Shown one piece after another: positions 28,758 to 40,600 of a stretch of 64,000 nt of DNA. The translations under genes and the position numbers were made by a program. The notes beneath the pieces are model-generated. The model had not been told where the DNA came from, made no database searches, and saw nothing but the letters and a program-made list of their open reading frames with translations. Positions within the stretch are counted from its first letter, which is position 1; each line of letters begins with the position of its first letter. Source of the stretch: Pseudoxanthomonas jiangsuensis (GTDB lineage Bacteria > Pseudomonadota > Gammaproteobacteria > Xanthomonadales > Xanthomonadaceae); the NCBI RefSeq assembly GCF_010093185.1, contig NZ_PDWL01000002.1, positions 62,001 through 126,000 on the forward strand, read 5' to 3'.

Positions 28758-29720
28758 TCACCGCTCCGAATGCCCACTTTCGTCGTACTCGCGCGGAGCC
28801 ATCAGGTCGGGCTTGATCAGGGCGATGAAGGCGCGCGCCTGCGGTGACAGCACCCGGCCCTTGCGCACCACCACGCCGTAGCTGCGCGAGGGGAAGAACG
28901 CCGACAGCGAGCGCGAGCCCAGGCGTCCGGCGTCGGCCTCGCCCAGGCAGATCGAGGGCACGATCGACACGCCCATGCCCATGGCCACGTACTGCTTGAT
29001 CACGTCCCAGCCGCTGACCTCCAGCGCCACGGAATAGGGCACCCGGTTCTGCTGCAGCACCAGGTCGACCAGGCGCCAGGTGATCTGCCGCTTGGGCGGC
29101 AGGATCAGCGGGTATTCGGCCAGGTCGGCCAGTTCCAGCCGCGCCTTCTTCAGCAAGGGGTGGCCGGGCTGGGCGACCAGGCGCTGCTCGAAGCGGTGCG
29201 CCGCCTCGTAGCTGAGGTCGGCCGGCACGTCGAGCAGGGTGCCGACCACCAGGTCCACCGCGTCCTCGCGCAGCAGGTCGGTGCCCTCGCTGGTGACCAC
29301 GTTGTCCAGGGTCAGGTGCACGTCCGGGTGCTGGGCGCGGAAGGCGGCCACGATCTTCGGCAGCAGGTAGAGGATGGTCGAGCTGTTGGCGGCGATCCGC
29401 AGCTCGCCGGCCTCCAGCCCGCGCACCCGCTCGCGGAAGGCGGCCTCCAGCCCGTCGATCTGCTCGACCAGCGGCAGGGCCATCTCGAACAGGACCTCGC
29501 CCTCCCGGGTCGGCGCCAGGCGGCGGCCGTTGCGCTCCAGCAGGGGCATGCCCAGGTCCCGCTCCAGCGCCTGCAACTGCAGGGTGATGGCCGGCTGGCT
29601 GACGAAAAGCGCGTCCGCGGCCCGCGAGACCGAGCCCAGGCGGACCGTCTGGCAGAACGCCCGCAGCGGCTTGAGCCGGTCGGATTTGTAGGAAAAACGG
29701 GGACTTGCAGAGGTGGGCAC
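28758..29720 (-). CDS. LysR-type regulator divergent from the glyoxylate-shunt genes
   Basis: A 320-residue LysR regulator with a GTG start at 29720. The winged helix-turn-helix lies at about residues 17-76 (LRAFCQTVRLGSVSRAADAL; SQPAITLQLQALE), followed by a CysB-like effector-binding domain (ELRIAANSSTILYLLPKIV...). It is transcribed away from aceB with only 117 bases between the starts, the usual arrangement for a LysR protein controlling its neighbour. Control of malate synthase and isocitrate lyase is therefore inferred. A perfect TTGACAAA/TTTGTCAA palindrome in the shared region is the best candidate binding site. Confidence 0.9.
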   Translation of the reverse strand: MPTSASPRFSYKSDRLKPLRAFCQTVRLGSVSRAADALFVSQPAITLQLQALERDLGMPLLERNGRRLAPTREGEVLFEMALPLVEQIDGLEAAFRERVRGLEAGELRIAANSSTILYLLPKIVAAFRAQHPDVHLTLDNVVTSEGTDLLREDAVDLVVGTLLDVPADLSYEAAHRFEQRLVAQPGHPLLKKARLELADLAEYPLILPPKRQITWRLVDLVLQQNRVPYSVALEVSGWDVIKQYVAMGMGVSIVPSICLGEADAGRLGSRSLSAFFPSRSYGVVVRKGRVLSPQARAFIALIKPDLMAPREYDESGHSER

Positions 29721-29762
29721 GGGATGGTTGTGCCTGCATATTAGTTGAACTTATGAAGTACA

Positions 29763-29783
29763 TTGACAAATCTGCTTTGTCAA
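29763..29783. promoter_or_regulatory. Perfect palindrome in the lysR-aceB intergenic region
   Basis: TTGACAAA-TCTGC-TTTGTCAA, eight-base arms around five bases. Each arm contains a TTGACA -35 match, one facing aceB and one facing lysR, so a bound regulator would overlap both promoters. The A/T-rich surroundings (29740-29795) contrast with flanking coding DNA. Confidence 0.6.
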
Positions 29784-29837
29784 ATAATTTGCCGCAGCGC
29801 AGCGTGGACCTCCAAGCCGAGCAGCCAGGAGCCTGCC

Positions 29838-31541
29838 ATGTCCGCCACCGCCGCCACCGCGACCCCCTCCGTCCCTGCGACTCCGTCGACCCGCCCGGCC
29901 AGCCGTCCGGTTGCCGTGGCCGCCCCGCGCGGCGCGGTCGGGCTTTCGCTGACCGAGCGGGTGGCCGGCCAGGAACAGCTGCTGCCGGCGCCGCTGCTGG
30001 GCCTGCTGGTCTCCCTGCACCGGGCGATCGAGCCGGAGCGCCGCGCCCGCCTGGCCGCCCGCCGCGAGCGCCAGGCCTTCTTCGACGCCGGCGGCCTGCC
30101 GGACTTCCGCGCCGACACCGCCGCCATCCGCGACGGCGACTGGAGCGTGGCCCCGATCCCGCGGGCCCTGCGCGACCGCCGGGTGGAGATCACCGGCCCG
30201 ACCGACCCGAAGATGGTGATCAACGCGCTGAACTCCGGCGCCAACTGCTACATGGCCGACTTCGAGGACTCCACCGCGCCGACCTGGCGCAACCTGCTGG
30301 CCGGCCAGCGCGCGCTGGCCGCCGCGGTCGACGGCACCCTGGGCTTCGAGGCGGAGAACGGCAAGCAGTACCGCCTGCGCCGCTACGACGAGCGCGCGGT
30401 GCTGATCGTGCGCCCGCGCGGCTGGCACCTGGACGAGAAGCACGTGCGGGTGGACGGCGAGCCGATCGCCGGCGGCCTGTTCGACATGGCCGTGTTCGCC
30501 TGGCACAACGCCCGCACCCTGATGGCCAACGACCGCGGCCCGTACTTCTACCTACCCAAGCTGCAGTCGATGGAGGAGGCCGCCTTGTGGGAGGCCGCGC
30601 TGTCGCACGTCGAGGCGATGCTGGGCCTGCCGCACGGGCAGATGAAGGCCACGGTGCTGATCGAGACCCTGCCGGCGGTGTTCGAGATGGACGAGATCCT
30701 GCACGCGCTGAAGGACCGCGTCGTCGGCCTGAACTGCGGCCGCTGGGACTACATCTTCTCCTACCTGAAGACCTTCCGCGCCCACGCCGACCGGGTCCTG
30801 CCCGAGCGCGGCCAGGTGACCATGACCCAGCCGTTCCTGAAGGCCTACTCGGAGCTGCTGATCCGCACCTGCCACCGCCGCGGCGCGCACGCCATGGGCG
30901 GGATGGCCGCGCAGATCCCGATCGCCGGCGACGAGGCGGCCAACGAGCAGGCCCTGGCCCGGGTACGCGCCGACAAGCTGCGCGAGGTCGGCGCCGGTCA
31001 CGACGGCACCTGGGTGGCGCACCCGGCGCTGATCCCGGTGGCGCGCGAGGTGTTCGACGCGCACATGCCCACGCCCAACCAGCACCACGTGCTGCGCGAG
31101 GACGTGCGGGTCGGCCGCGACGACCTGATCCGGCCCAGCGAAGGCACGATCACCCGCGAGGGCTTCGAGAACAACGTCGAGGTCTGCGTGCGCTACCTGG
31201 CCGCCTGGCTGGACGGCCAGGGCTGCGTGCCGATCCACTGGCTGATGGAGGACGCGGCCACCGCCGAGATCGCCCGCGCCCAGCTGTGGCAGTGGCTGCA
31301 CCACTCCGACCCGCGCGGCCGCCACGCCGACGGCAGCCCGGTGCACCTGGCCGACGGCACGGTGATCGACTTCGCCCTGTTCGAGCGGACCCTGGCCGCC
31401 TTGCCGGGCCGCCTGGGCGACACCGCCACCCTGCCGGGCGGCGCCCGCATCCCCGAGGCCATCGCCCTGCTCGACGAACTGACCCGCGCCTGCCAGCTGG
31501 TCGAGTTCCTGACCCTGCCGGCCTACGCCCGGATCGACTGA
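29838..31541 (+). CDS. aceB: Malate synthase A
   Basis: A 567-residue malate synthase A, of usual family length apart from an Ala/Pro/Thr-rich N-terminal extension of about 25 residues. Start 29838 has AGGAG six bases upstream. Motifs include [48 protein letters not shown] with the catalytic arginine/glutamate region, and [13 protein letters not shown]. It condenses glyoxylate and acetyl-CoA to malate, the second step of the glyoxylate shunt. aceA follows 19 bases downstream, so they form one operon. Confidence 0.96.
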   Translation: MSATAATATPSVPATPSTRPASRPVAVAAPRGAVGLSLTERVAGQEQLLPAPLLGLLVSLHRAIEPERRARLAARRERQAFFDAGGLPDFRADTAAIRDGDWSVAPIPRALRDRRVEITGPTDPKMVINALNSGANCYMADFEDSTAPTWRNLLAGQRALAAAVDGTLGFEAENGKQYRLRRYDERAVLIVRPRGWHLDEKHVRVDGEPIAGGLFDMAVFAWHNARTLMANDRGPYFYLPKLQSMEEAALWEAALSHVEAMLGLPHGQMKATVLIETLPAVFEMDEILHALKDRVVGLNCGRWDYIFSYLKTFRAHADRVLPERGQVTMTQPFLKAYSELLIRTCHRRGAHAMGGMAAQIPIAGDEAANEQALARVRADKLREVGAGHDGTWVAHPALIPVAREVFDAHMPTPNQHHVLREDVRVGRDDLIRPSEGTITREGFENNVEVCVRYLAAWLDGQGCVPIHWLMEDAATAEIARAQLWQWLHHSDPRGRHADGSPVHLADGTVIDFALFERTLAALPGRLGDTATLPGGARIPEAIALLDELTRACQLVEFLTLPAYARID

Positions 31542-31560
31542 CCCCCCACGGAGAACCGCC

Positions 31561-32853
<1,293 letters not shown>

Positions 32854-32858
32854 GGGCC

Positions 32859-32876
32859 GGCCGGCGCCCGCCGGCC
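32859..32876 (+). terminator. Hairpin after aceA
   Basis: GGCCGGC (32859-32865) pairs with GCCGGCC (32870-32876), beginning six bases after the aceA stop and followed by GCCTTCTCC. There is no proper U-run, so it may be a weak terminator. Confidence 0.45.
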
Positions 32877-32951
32877 GCCTTCTCCATACCCGAGTCGATG
32901 GTATCCTCGGCGTTCGACCTGGCAGGGGGGCCAGGCGCAGGGAGCCGCGGG

Positions 32952-33995
32952 ATGCCGAGCGACGGCGTGGCGCACATCGTCCGCGAACGGACGGACCAGG
33001 AGACGACGAACGGCAACAGCGCGGCCGCGGTGCTGGCTGCGCGCGAGTTCGAGCTGTTCTCCGGGGTCGGCCGCGAGCGCCGGGTGCAGGCCGGCGAGCG
33101 GATCTTCCGCCGCGGCGACCCGGGCGAGGTCATGTACCTGATCGCCCAGGGCGAGGTCGAGCTGGACTTCGGCAGCGACCTGGCGCTCAAGCGCCTGGGG
33201 ACGCAGGAATTCTTCGGCGAACTGGGCCTGCTGGTGGGCGAACACACCCGCAGCGCCGACGCCATCGCCGTGGGCGAGGGCCGCCTGGTGGAACTGGGCC
33301 AGGACGGCTTCCAGCGCCTGGTCGAACGCGACCCGGCGCTGGTGGCGCAGTTCCTGCGGCGGGCCATCACCCGCGTGGTGCTCAACGAGCAGAGCCTGAT
33401 CCGCCAGCTGCGCCGCCGCAACCACGACCTGGAAACGGCGCTGGACGACCTCTACGCCACCACCCACCAGCTCAACCAGACCGAAGAGCTGATCCGCACC
33501 GACGAGCTTACCGGCCTGTACAACCGCCGCGGCCTGACCCTGCATCTGCAGGAATGCCGCCGGGTCGGCTTCAAGGGCGGCACCGGCCTCCTGCTGGTGG
33601 ACTGCGACCGCTTCAAGCAGATCAACGACGACCACGGCCACCTGGTCGGCGACCGCGTGCTGCAGAACATCGCCGGCATCCTGCGCTCGGTGGCCGGCGC
33701 CGAGGACGTGCCCTGCCGCCTGGGCGGCGACGAGTTCTGCCTGCTGGTGTCGGCCGACAGCCGCGAGGACGTGCTGCGCTACGCCGAGTTCGTGATCGCC
33801 ACGACCCGCAGCCTGCTGCGGCTGCAGCAGGCGGTGCCGACCATCTGCGCGGTCAGCGTCGGCGCCTGCCTGGTCGAGCACGACCGCGACTGGAACGACT
33901 GGTACGCCCGCGCCGACGCGGCGCTGTACGAGTCCAAGCGCCAGGGCGGCAACCGCGTGTCCTGGGTCGACGACCCACCCCGCTCGGAATACTGA
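32952..33995 (+). CDS. Cyclic-nucleotide-binding-domain GGDEF diguanylate cyclase
   Basis: A 347-residue cytoplasmic protein. Residues about 30-145 form a CRP-type cyclic-nucleotide-binding fold (ERIFRRGDPGEVMYLIAQGEVEL; FFGELGLLVGEHTRSADA), then a helical linker (150-180), then a GGDEF domain with intact GGDEF at 258-262 and DCDRFKQINDDHGH. The inhibitory I-site RxxD is not kept (G249-x-x-D252), so product inhibition is not expected. It should make c-di-GMP, perhaps gated by a cyclic nucleotide. The next gene, a cyclase-homology protein of a peptide-modification system, starts 10 bases downstream, so the two are probably co-transcribed. Start 32952 has GGGAG about eight bases upstream. Confidence 0.9.
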   Translation: MPSDGVAHIVRERTDQETTNGNSAAAVLAAREFELFSGVGRERRVQAGERIFRRGDPGEVMYLIAQGEVELDFGSDLALKRLGTQEFFGELGLLVGEHTRSADAIAVGEGRLVELGQDGFQRLVERDPALVAQFLRRAITRVVLNEQSLIRQLRRRNHDLETALDDLYATTHQLNQTEELIRTDELTGLYNRRGLTLHLQECRRVGFKGGTGLLLVDCDRFKQINDDHGHLVGDRVLQNIAGILRSVAGAEDVPCRLGGDEFCLLVSADSREDVLRYAEFVIATTRSLLRLQQAVPTICAVSVGACLVEHDRDWNDWYARADAALYESKRQGGNRVSWVDDPPRSEY

Positions 33996-34005
33996 CGAGG
34001 CGAAG

Positions 34006-36513
34006 ATGAGCGACGGAACGCCCCCTGCCGTCGACGCGCCGCAGCTGCGCACCTTGCTGCTGACCGACCTGTGCGACTCCACCGGCCTGGTCGAGAAGCT
34101 GGGCGATACCGGCGCGGCCGCGTTCTTCCGCGAGCACGACCACTTCGTGCTGGAGCTGCAGCAGCGCTGGCGCGGCCGCCTGATCGACCGCTCCGACGGC
34201 TTGCTGCTGATGTTCGAGCGCCCGCTGGACGGGCTCGGCTTCGCCCTGGACTACCGCCGCGGCCTGGAAGACCTCGGCTGGGCCCACGGCGCGGTGCCCC
34301 TGCGCGCCCGCGCCGGAATACACGTGGGCGAAGTGCTGATCTGGCGCAACAGCGACGAAGCGGTGCAGGCCGGCGCCAAGTCGATGGAGATCGAAGGCCT
34401 GGCCAAGCCGCTGGCCGCGCGCCTGATGCAGCTGGCCCGCCCCGGCCAGATCCTGCTGTCGGCCGTGGCCGAGCCGCTGGTGCGCCGCGCCGCGCGCGAA
34501 CTGGGCGAGCGCGGCGACGCCCTGCAGTGGCGCTCGCACGGCCGCTGGCGCTTCAAGGGCGTGCCCGAGGTGCAGGAAGTCCTCGAGGTCGGCGAACCCG
34601 GGCTGGCGCCGCTGCGCGCGCCGTCCGGCGACGCCAAGGCGCGCCGCGACCTGCCCCTGTGGCGGCGCCCGGCGGCGCTGGTGGCCGAGGTGCTGCTGGT
34701 GGCCGGCATCGGCCTGGGCGCCTGGTTCATCACCCGGCCCGAGCCGGCCATCGCCTTCTCCGAACGCGACTGGGTGGTGGTGGGCGACCTGCGCAACCTC
34801 ACCGGGCAGACCGTGCTGGACGAGTCGCTGGAGCAGGCGTTCCGGATCAGCCTGGAGCAGTCGCGGTACGTCAATGTGCTCAGCGACCTCAAGGTGCAGC
34901 AGACATTGGAGCAGATGCGGCTGGATCCGCAGAGTGCAATGCTCGATCGTGCCGTCGCTTCGCAGGTGGCAGCGCGAACTGGGGCGCGTGCAGTGGTTCT
35001 TCCGGCTGTAAACGAGGTCGACAACGAACTGCAGTTTTCGGTTGAGATCGTTGATCCTGTCACGCAGACGACCATCTACTCGGAGCGGGCTAGTGGCAAA
35101 GGCCTCGCGTCGGTGCTGGGATCAATCGATAAGGTTTCTCGCCAGCTACGCGGTAATCTCGGCGAAGCAGTAGCCTCGGTGCAGCAGAGCTCGATTCCGC
35201 TGCCTCAGGCGACCACCGGCAATCTCGAAGCACTGCGTGCTTATGCCTTGGCTGAAGAGGCCATGGCCAAGCGGAGCTGGGAAGAGGCGCGCGGGCTGTT
35301 TGAGAGCGCGGTAAGGCTTGATCCCGAATTCGCGCGGGCGCACTTGGGCCTTGCGAGCATTGCCTGGGCATCAGGCGATACGGCTGACGCTAGCCGTCAC
35401 GTCGCCAACGCCGTACGCGTGCGTGAAAAGCTTACTGCACGAGACCAATTGCAGGTCGATGCATGGCAGGCGGAGATCTCCCCTGATGGCGGCTCGCTCT
35501 CGCAGTGGCTGACAATGGCCAAGCTCTATCCTGACCATTATCCAGCGCAATCGAATTCATCGTGGTACTTGCTGGCCGAGAACCGCTTCGAAGAAGCGCT
35601 CGCACATGCCCAGCAGGGCTCGGCACCGCAGGCGCCCAAGCGTACCTATACGCTGGTGCATGTTGCCCGGGCTCTCACCGCACTGGGCCGAGCGAAGGAG
35701 GCGTTGGAAGCGCTGGAACAGGCGGAGCTTGCCGGCCGTGCGCCGATGGCGGGCGCACGTGCGGAAGCACTCATCCTGCAAGGGCGGCCTGAGCAGGCCG
35801 CCGCGCTGTTGGAGGCGGTCAAGCCAGAAGATGGTCTGCCAATGTGGTTGAACGCGCAGCGAGGGTTGGTGGCGGTCGCACTTGATGGCGATGATGGCGC
35901 GCGTGCCAAGCGCTTGGCTCTACGCATGCGGGAGATGGCTTCCAGTCTTCCCGCACCCTATCCGCGCCATTTCACGCTCAATGATTTGATCGTGCGTTCC
36001 GCTACTGGTGAAGCCATCCCGATGGAATCCCTGGCCGCGATCGAGCGGGAAGCGCGCAAGGCACTGATGGATGCTGGGAGTCCAGCACGATACGAAGAAG
36101 TTTTCCGCTACGCCGTGCTGGCTTATTTGGCACAGCGCAGCGGGCAAGTTGCACTTGCCTCGCGTTGTCTGGATTGGCTGGAGCCGGAGGCGCTGCGTAT
36201 GCGCAACCGCCAAGTCGACAAGATTGTGACTCTGGTCCGCGCAAATCAGTTGCGTCTGGATGGACGAGTGGCGGATGGCGTCGAACTGCTGAAGCCACAG
36301 CTGGATGGAACTGAACTCGTGCAGGCACGAGTAGTGATGCGTGAGCTCGCGCGGGATGGCGGTGACCTGTCCGGCATCGCCGAACAGGAGCGCTGGCTGC
36401 ATGAGCACCACGGACAGGCACTTGCGGAAGTGGTTGCCGAGCAGGTGCTCCAGCCACTAAACCTGGTGGATGTCCGAACAGAGATATCGCCGGAGGCGAC
36501 TGGCGTCCGCTGA
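34006..36513 (+). CDS. Peptide-modification-system cyclase-homology/TPR membrane protein
   Basis: An 835-residue protein matching the family annotated as 'putative peptide modification system cyclase' (TIGR04510, as I recall). Residues 13-195 form a class III nucleotidyl-cyclase homology domain with the two metal aspartates apparent as D21 (LLTDLCDST) and D64 (DRSDGLLLMF). One transmembrane helix follows at 223-243. Residues 255-375 resemble a FlgO/TolB-like stretch, and the rest is TPR-like repeats (for example EEARGLFESAVRLDPEFARAH). By eye the usual substrate lysine and transition-state asparagine of the cyclase site are not kept. Its partners, a precursor peptide and a SagB-like dehydrogenase, lie just downstream. 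Codon use changes sharply near residue 290 (about 34,870). Catalytic activity is uncertain. Confidence 0.85.
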   Translation: MSDGTPPAVDAPQLRTLLLTDLCDSTGLVEKLGDTGAAAFFREHDHFVLELQQRWRGRLIDRSDGLLLMFERPLDGLGFALDYRRGLEDLGWAHGAVPLRARAGIHVGEVLIWRNSDEAVQAGAKSMEIEGLAKPLAARLMQLARPGQILLSAVAEPLVRRAARELGERGDALQWRSHGRWRFKGVPEVQEVLEVGEPGLAPLRAPSGDAKARRDLPLWRRPAALVAEVLLVAGIGLGAWFITRPEPAIAFSERDWVVVGDLRNLTGQTVLDESLEQAFRISLEQSRYVNVLSDLKVQQTLEQMRLDPQSAMLDRAVASQVAARTGARAVVLPAVNEVDNELQFSVEIVDPVTQTTIYSERASGKGLASVLGSIDKVSRQLRGNLGEAVASVQQSSIPLPQATTGNLEALRAYALAEEAMAKRSWEEARGLFESAVRLDPEFARAHLGLASIAWASGDTADASRHVANAVRVREKLTARDQLQVDAWQAEISPDGGSLSQWLTMAKLYPDHYPAQSNSSWYLLAENRFEEALAHAQQGSAPQAPKRTYTLVHVARALTALGRAKEALEALEQAELAGRAPMAGARAEALILQGRPEQAAALLEAVKPEDGLPMWLNAQRGLVAVALDGDDGARAKRLALRMREMASSLPAPYPRHFTLNDLIVRSATGEAIPMESLAAIEREARKALMDAGSPARYEEVFRYAVLAYLAQRSGQVALASRCLDWLEPEALRMRNRQVDKIVTLVRANQLRLDGRVADGVELLKPQLDGTELVQARVVMRELARDGGDLSGIAEQERWLHEHHGQALAEVVAEQVLQPLNLVDVRTEISPEATGVR

Positions 36514-36514
36514 C

Positions 36515-36543
36515 GGGACCTGTCCTTTGGCGGACATGGTCCC
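36515..36543. terminator. Hairpin between the convergent cyclase and precursor genes
   Basis: GGGACCTGTCC (36515-36525) pairs with GGACATGGTCCC (36532-36543) with one bulged A and a six-base loop. It begins two bases after the cyclase stop and lies 15 bases before the precursor stop, so it could end both transcripts. Confidence 0.6.
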
Positions 36544-36558
36544 GCCGCGTGTTTGATG

Positions 36559-36867
36559 CTAGTTCTTGCCGAGAGACTGCTCGACTTTACCGGCCTCGAA
36601 ATTGAAAATGACGGTCATGGTGACGGCACTGGTCAGGTGCTCGCGTAATGCTTCACGCGCCGCGGCAAGCTCTTCCTTCGACGCCAATACCGTGGTCTGC
36701 GCGCACAGCAGCGGATCGTCCGCCGGCACCACATGGCCGATCTGGGCCAGAGCTGCACGCGGGTCGGTGGCGAAAAGGTCGCGGAAGCCGTCGTCGCTGG
36801 AGAGGCGGTCGAGCAGTTCGTCCACGACGGCCGCGTCCATGGGCTGGCTCGCTTGATTGCTGGTCAT
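36559..36867 (-). CDS. NHLP-related RiPP precursor peptide
   Basis: A 102-residue peptide preceded by AGGGGGAAAAAC and the ATG at 36867. Residues 11-45 resemble the nitrile-hydratase-like leaders of RiPP precursors (DELLDRLSSDDGFRDLFATDP...ALAQIGH). This fits the 'putative modified peptide / NHLP-related' family (TIGR04509, as I recall) that accompanies the cyclase and dehydrogenase found on either side. The single cysteine is C55. The C-terminal part (residues 76-102, EHLTSAVTMTVIFNFEAGKV...) is the likely core, with several Thr/Ser and no cysteine. The gene lies on the strand opposite both partners, convergent with the cyclase and divergent from the dehydrogenase. Mature product and cleavage site are unknown. 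Confidence 0.8.
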   Translation of the reverse strand: MTSNQASQPMDAAVVDELLDRLSSDDGFRDLFATDPRAALAQIGHVVPADDPLLCAQTTVLASKEELAAAREALREHLTSAVTMTVIFNFEAGKVEQSLGKN

Positions 36868-36967
36868 GTTTTTCCCCCTGGTGATATGTAGCCCGCGCGG
36901 AATGCGCGGTCAGGCATCGTCATACTGGCGGGGCTGATATTGCAAGGGCATGGCCAAAGGGGGGCAC
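36868..36967. promoter_or_regulatory. Divergent promoter region of the precursor and dehydrogenase genes
   Basis: A 100-base shared region holding a small palindrome CCGCGC-ggaat-GCGCGG (36893-36909), possibly an operator. No convincing -10 box was identified for either direction, although the stretch 36920-36945 is relatively A/T-rich. Confidence 0.35.
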
Positions 36968-38155
36968 ATGCGGGTGCGTCGTTGCGCGGTCCTGTATCTG
37001 GAGCCGCGGGAGCGGGTGGAGTTCGACCTGGCCGGGCTGTTGTCCGGCGGCAGCGGTGCGCGACGCAGTCGGGAGTGGGTGGCGCATGCGCCGCACCTGG
37101 AGCAGCCGGTCGCGCTGGGCACGGCGGAGCGGGACTTGCTTGCCGAGCTTTCGCCGGAGACCTGGACACCTGAGGAAACATTGGCTGGCTGGTCGGAAGG
37201 TACGCTGGATGCGCTTCTGGACGCAGGCCTTGTCATTGCCGAGACCGCTGCCGAAGGCCAGCGTAGGATCCACGCCCAGCGCGATGTGCGGTTACGCGCC
37301 GGCCACTGGTGGGCGCCGGCGGCGATGCTGCACCGTGCCGCCCGCTGGAGCGGCCAGGACGCGGCGGCCGCGACCGAGGCCGCAGGCCTGTCCACCGCGG
37401 TCGGCCTGCGCGAGAACCTGGGTCCGCCGCCGCCGGCGGTGCCCGCGCGCGGCGGCCATGGTCCGCGGCTGGCGCTGGCGCGCACCATTGAGCCGGAAGG
37501 CTTTGATGCTCTGCTCCGGCGTCGTACCACCTGCCGCAACTTCGATCCACGGCGCGCGCTGCCGCAGGAATCGCTGGCGCGGATGCTGGAGCGGGTGTTC
37601 GCGGCCCACGGCAGCTGGCAGGCCGACGAGGACACGGTGTTCCTGAAGAAGGGCAGCCCGTCCGGCGGGGGCCTGCATCCAACCGGGGCCTACCTGCTGG
37701 TGCAGCGGGTGGAGGGGGTGGCGCCCGGCCTCTACCACTACCACCCGCTCGACCACGCGCTGGAGCCGTTGGCGGTGCCGGCGGAGCCGCTGGACGGACT
37801 GGCGGCGCGGATGGTCGCCGGCCAGCACTGGTTCGCCAACGCGCCGCTGCTGGTGGTGATGGCCACCCGCTTTGCGCGCTGCTTCTGGAAGTACCGCCAG
37901 CATCCCAAGGCCTACCGCGCGGTGGTCATGGACGCCGGGCACCTGTCGCAGACGCTGTACCTGGCCGCCACCGATCTGGGCCTGGGAGCCTTCGTCACCT
38001 GCGCGATCAACGAGGCCGACATCGAGCAGGCCTTTGGCTTGGACCCCTTGGAGGAGGGGGCGATGGCCGTATGCGGATTCGGCTGGCGCGCGGAGGAAAT
38101 GCGCAATGCCGAGTTCGATCCGGGTGGGCGGGTGTGGCCGCGGCAGGCGGTTTGA
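36968..38155 (+). CDS. SagB-like peptide maturation dehydrogenase (FMN)
   Basis: A 395-residue nitroreductase-superfamily protein related to the SagB dehydrogenases that oxidise azolines in RiPPs; the layout fits the 'peptide maturation dehydrogenase' family (TIGR04511, as I recall). The N-terminal 170 residues are family-specific, then RRRTTCRNFD (185-193), GSPSGGGLHPTGAYLL (229-244), GLYHYHPLDHAL and GLGAFVTCAIN form the FMN site. Start 36968 is chosen for the AGGGGGG just upstream; an in-frame ATG at 36950 would add six residues. No YcaO or ThiF/E1-like cyclodehydratase is nearby, so the substrate of the oxidation is unclear. It is divergent from the precursor gene. Confidence 0.85.
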   Translation: MRVRRCAVLYLEPRERVEFDLAGLLSGGSGARRSREWVAHAPHLEQPVALGTAERDLLAELSPETWTPEETLAGWSEGTLDALLDAGLVIAETAAEGQRRIHAQRDVRLRAGHWWAPAAMLHRAARWSGQDAAAATEAAGLSTAVGLRENLGPPPPAVPARGGHGPRLALARTIEPEGFDALLRRRTTCRNFDPRRALPQESLARMLERVFAAHGSWQADEDTVFLKKGSPSGGGLHPTGAYLLVQRVEGVAPGLYHYHPLDHALEPLAVPAEPLDGLAARMVAGQHWFANAPLLVVMATRFARCFWKYRQHPKAYRAVVMDAGHLSQTLYLAATDLGLGAFVTCAINEADIEQAFGLDPLEEGAMAVCGFGWRAEEMRNAEFDPGGRVWPRQAV

Positions 38156-38253
38156 ACTGTGGGAGCCGGGAGACCGGATTCGTCCGTGGAGAAGCGCCGG
38201 CGAATGCCAAGGCGGGCACGTCTGCGCGCGTCCTGGCCGCCGTGGCTATCCAG

Positions 38254-40586
<2,333 letters not shown>

Positions 40587-40600
40587 GCCGCCGGCCGCGC

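Noticed and set aside
36515..36543. Hairpin between cyclase and precursor considered as a riboswitch or small RNA
   Set aside because: It is short, immediately follows a stop codon and sits between convergent genes; a terminator explains it.
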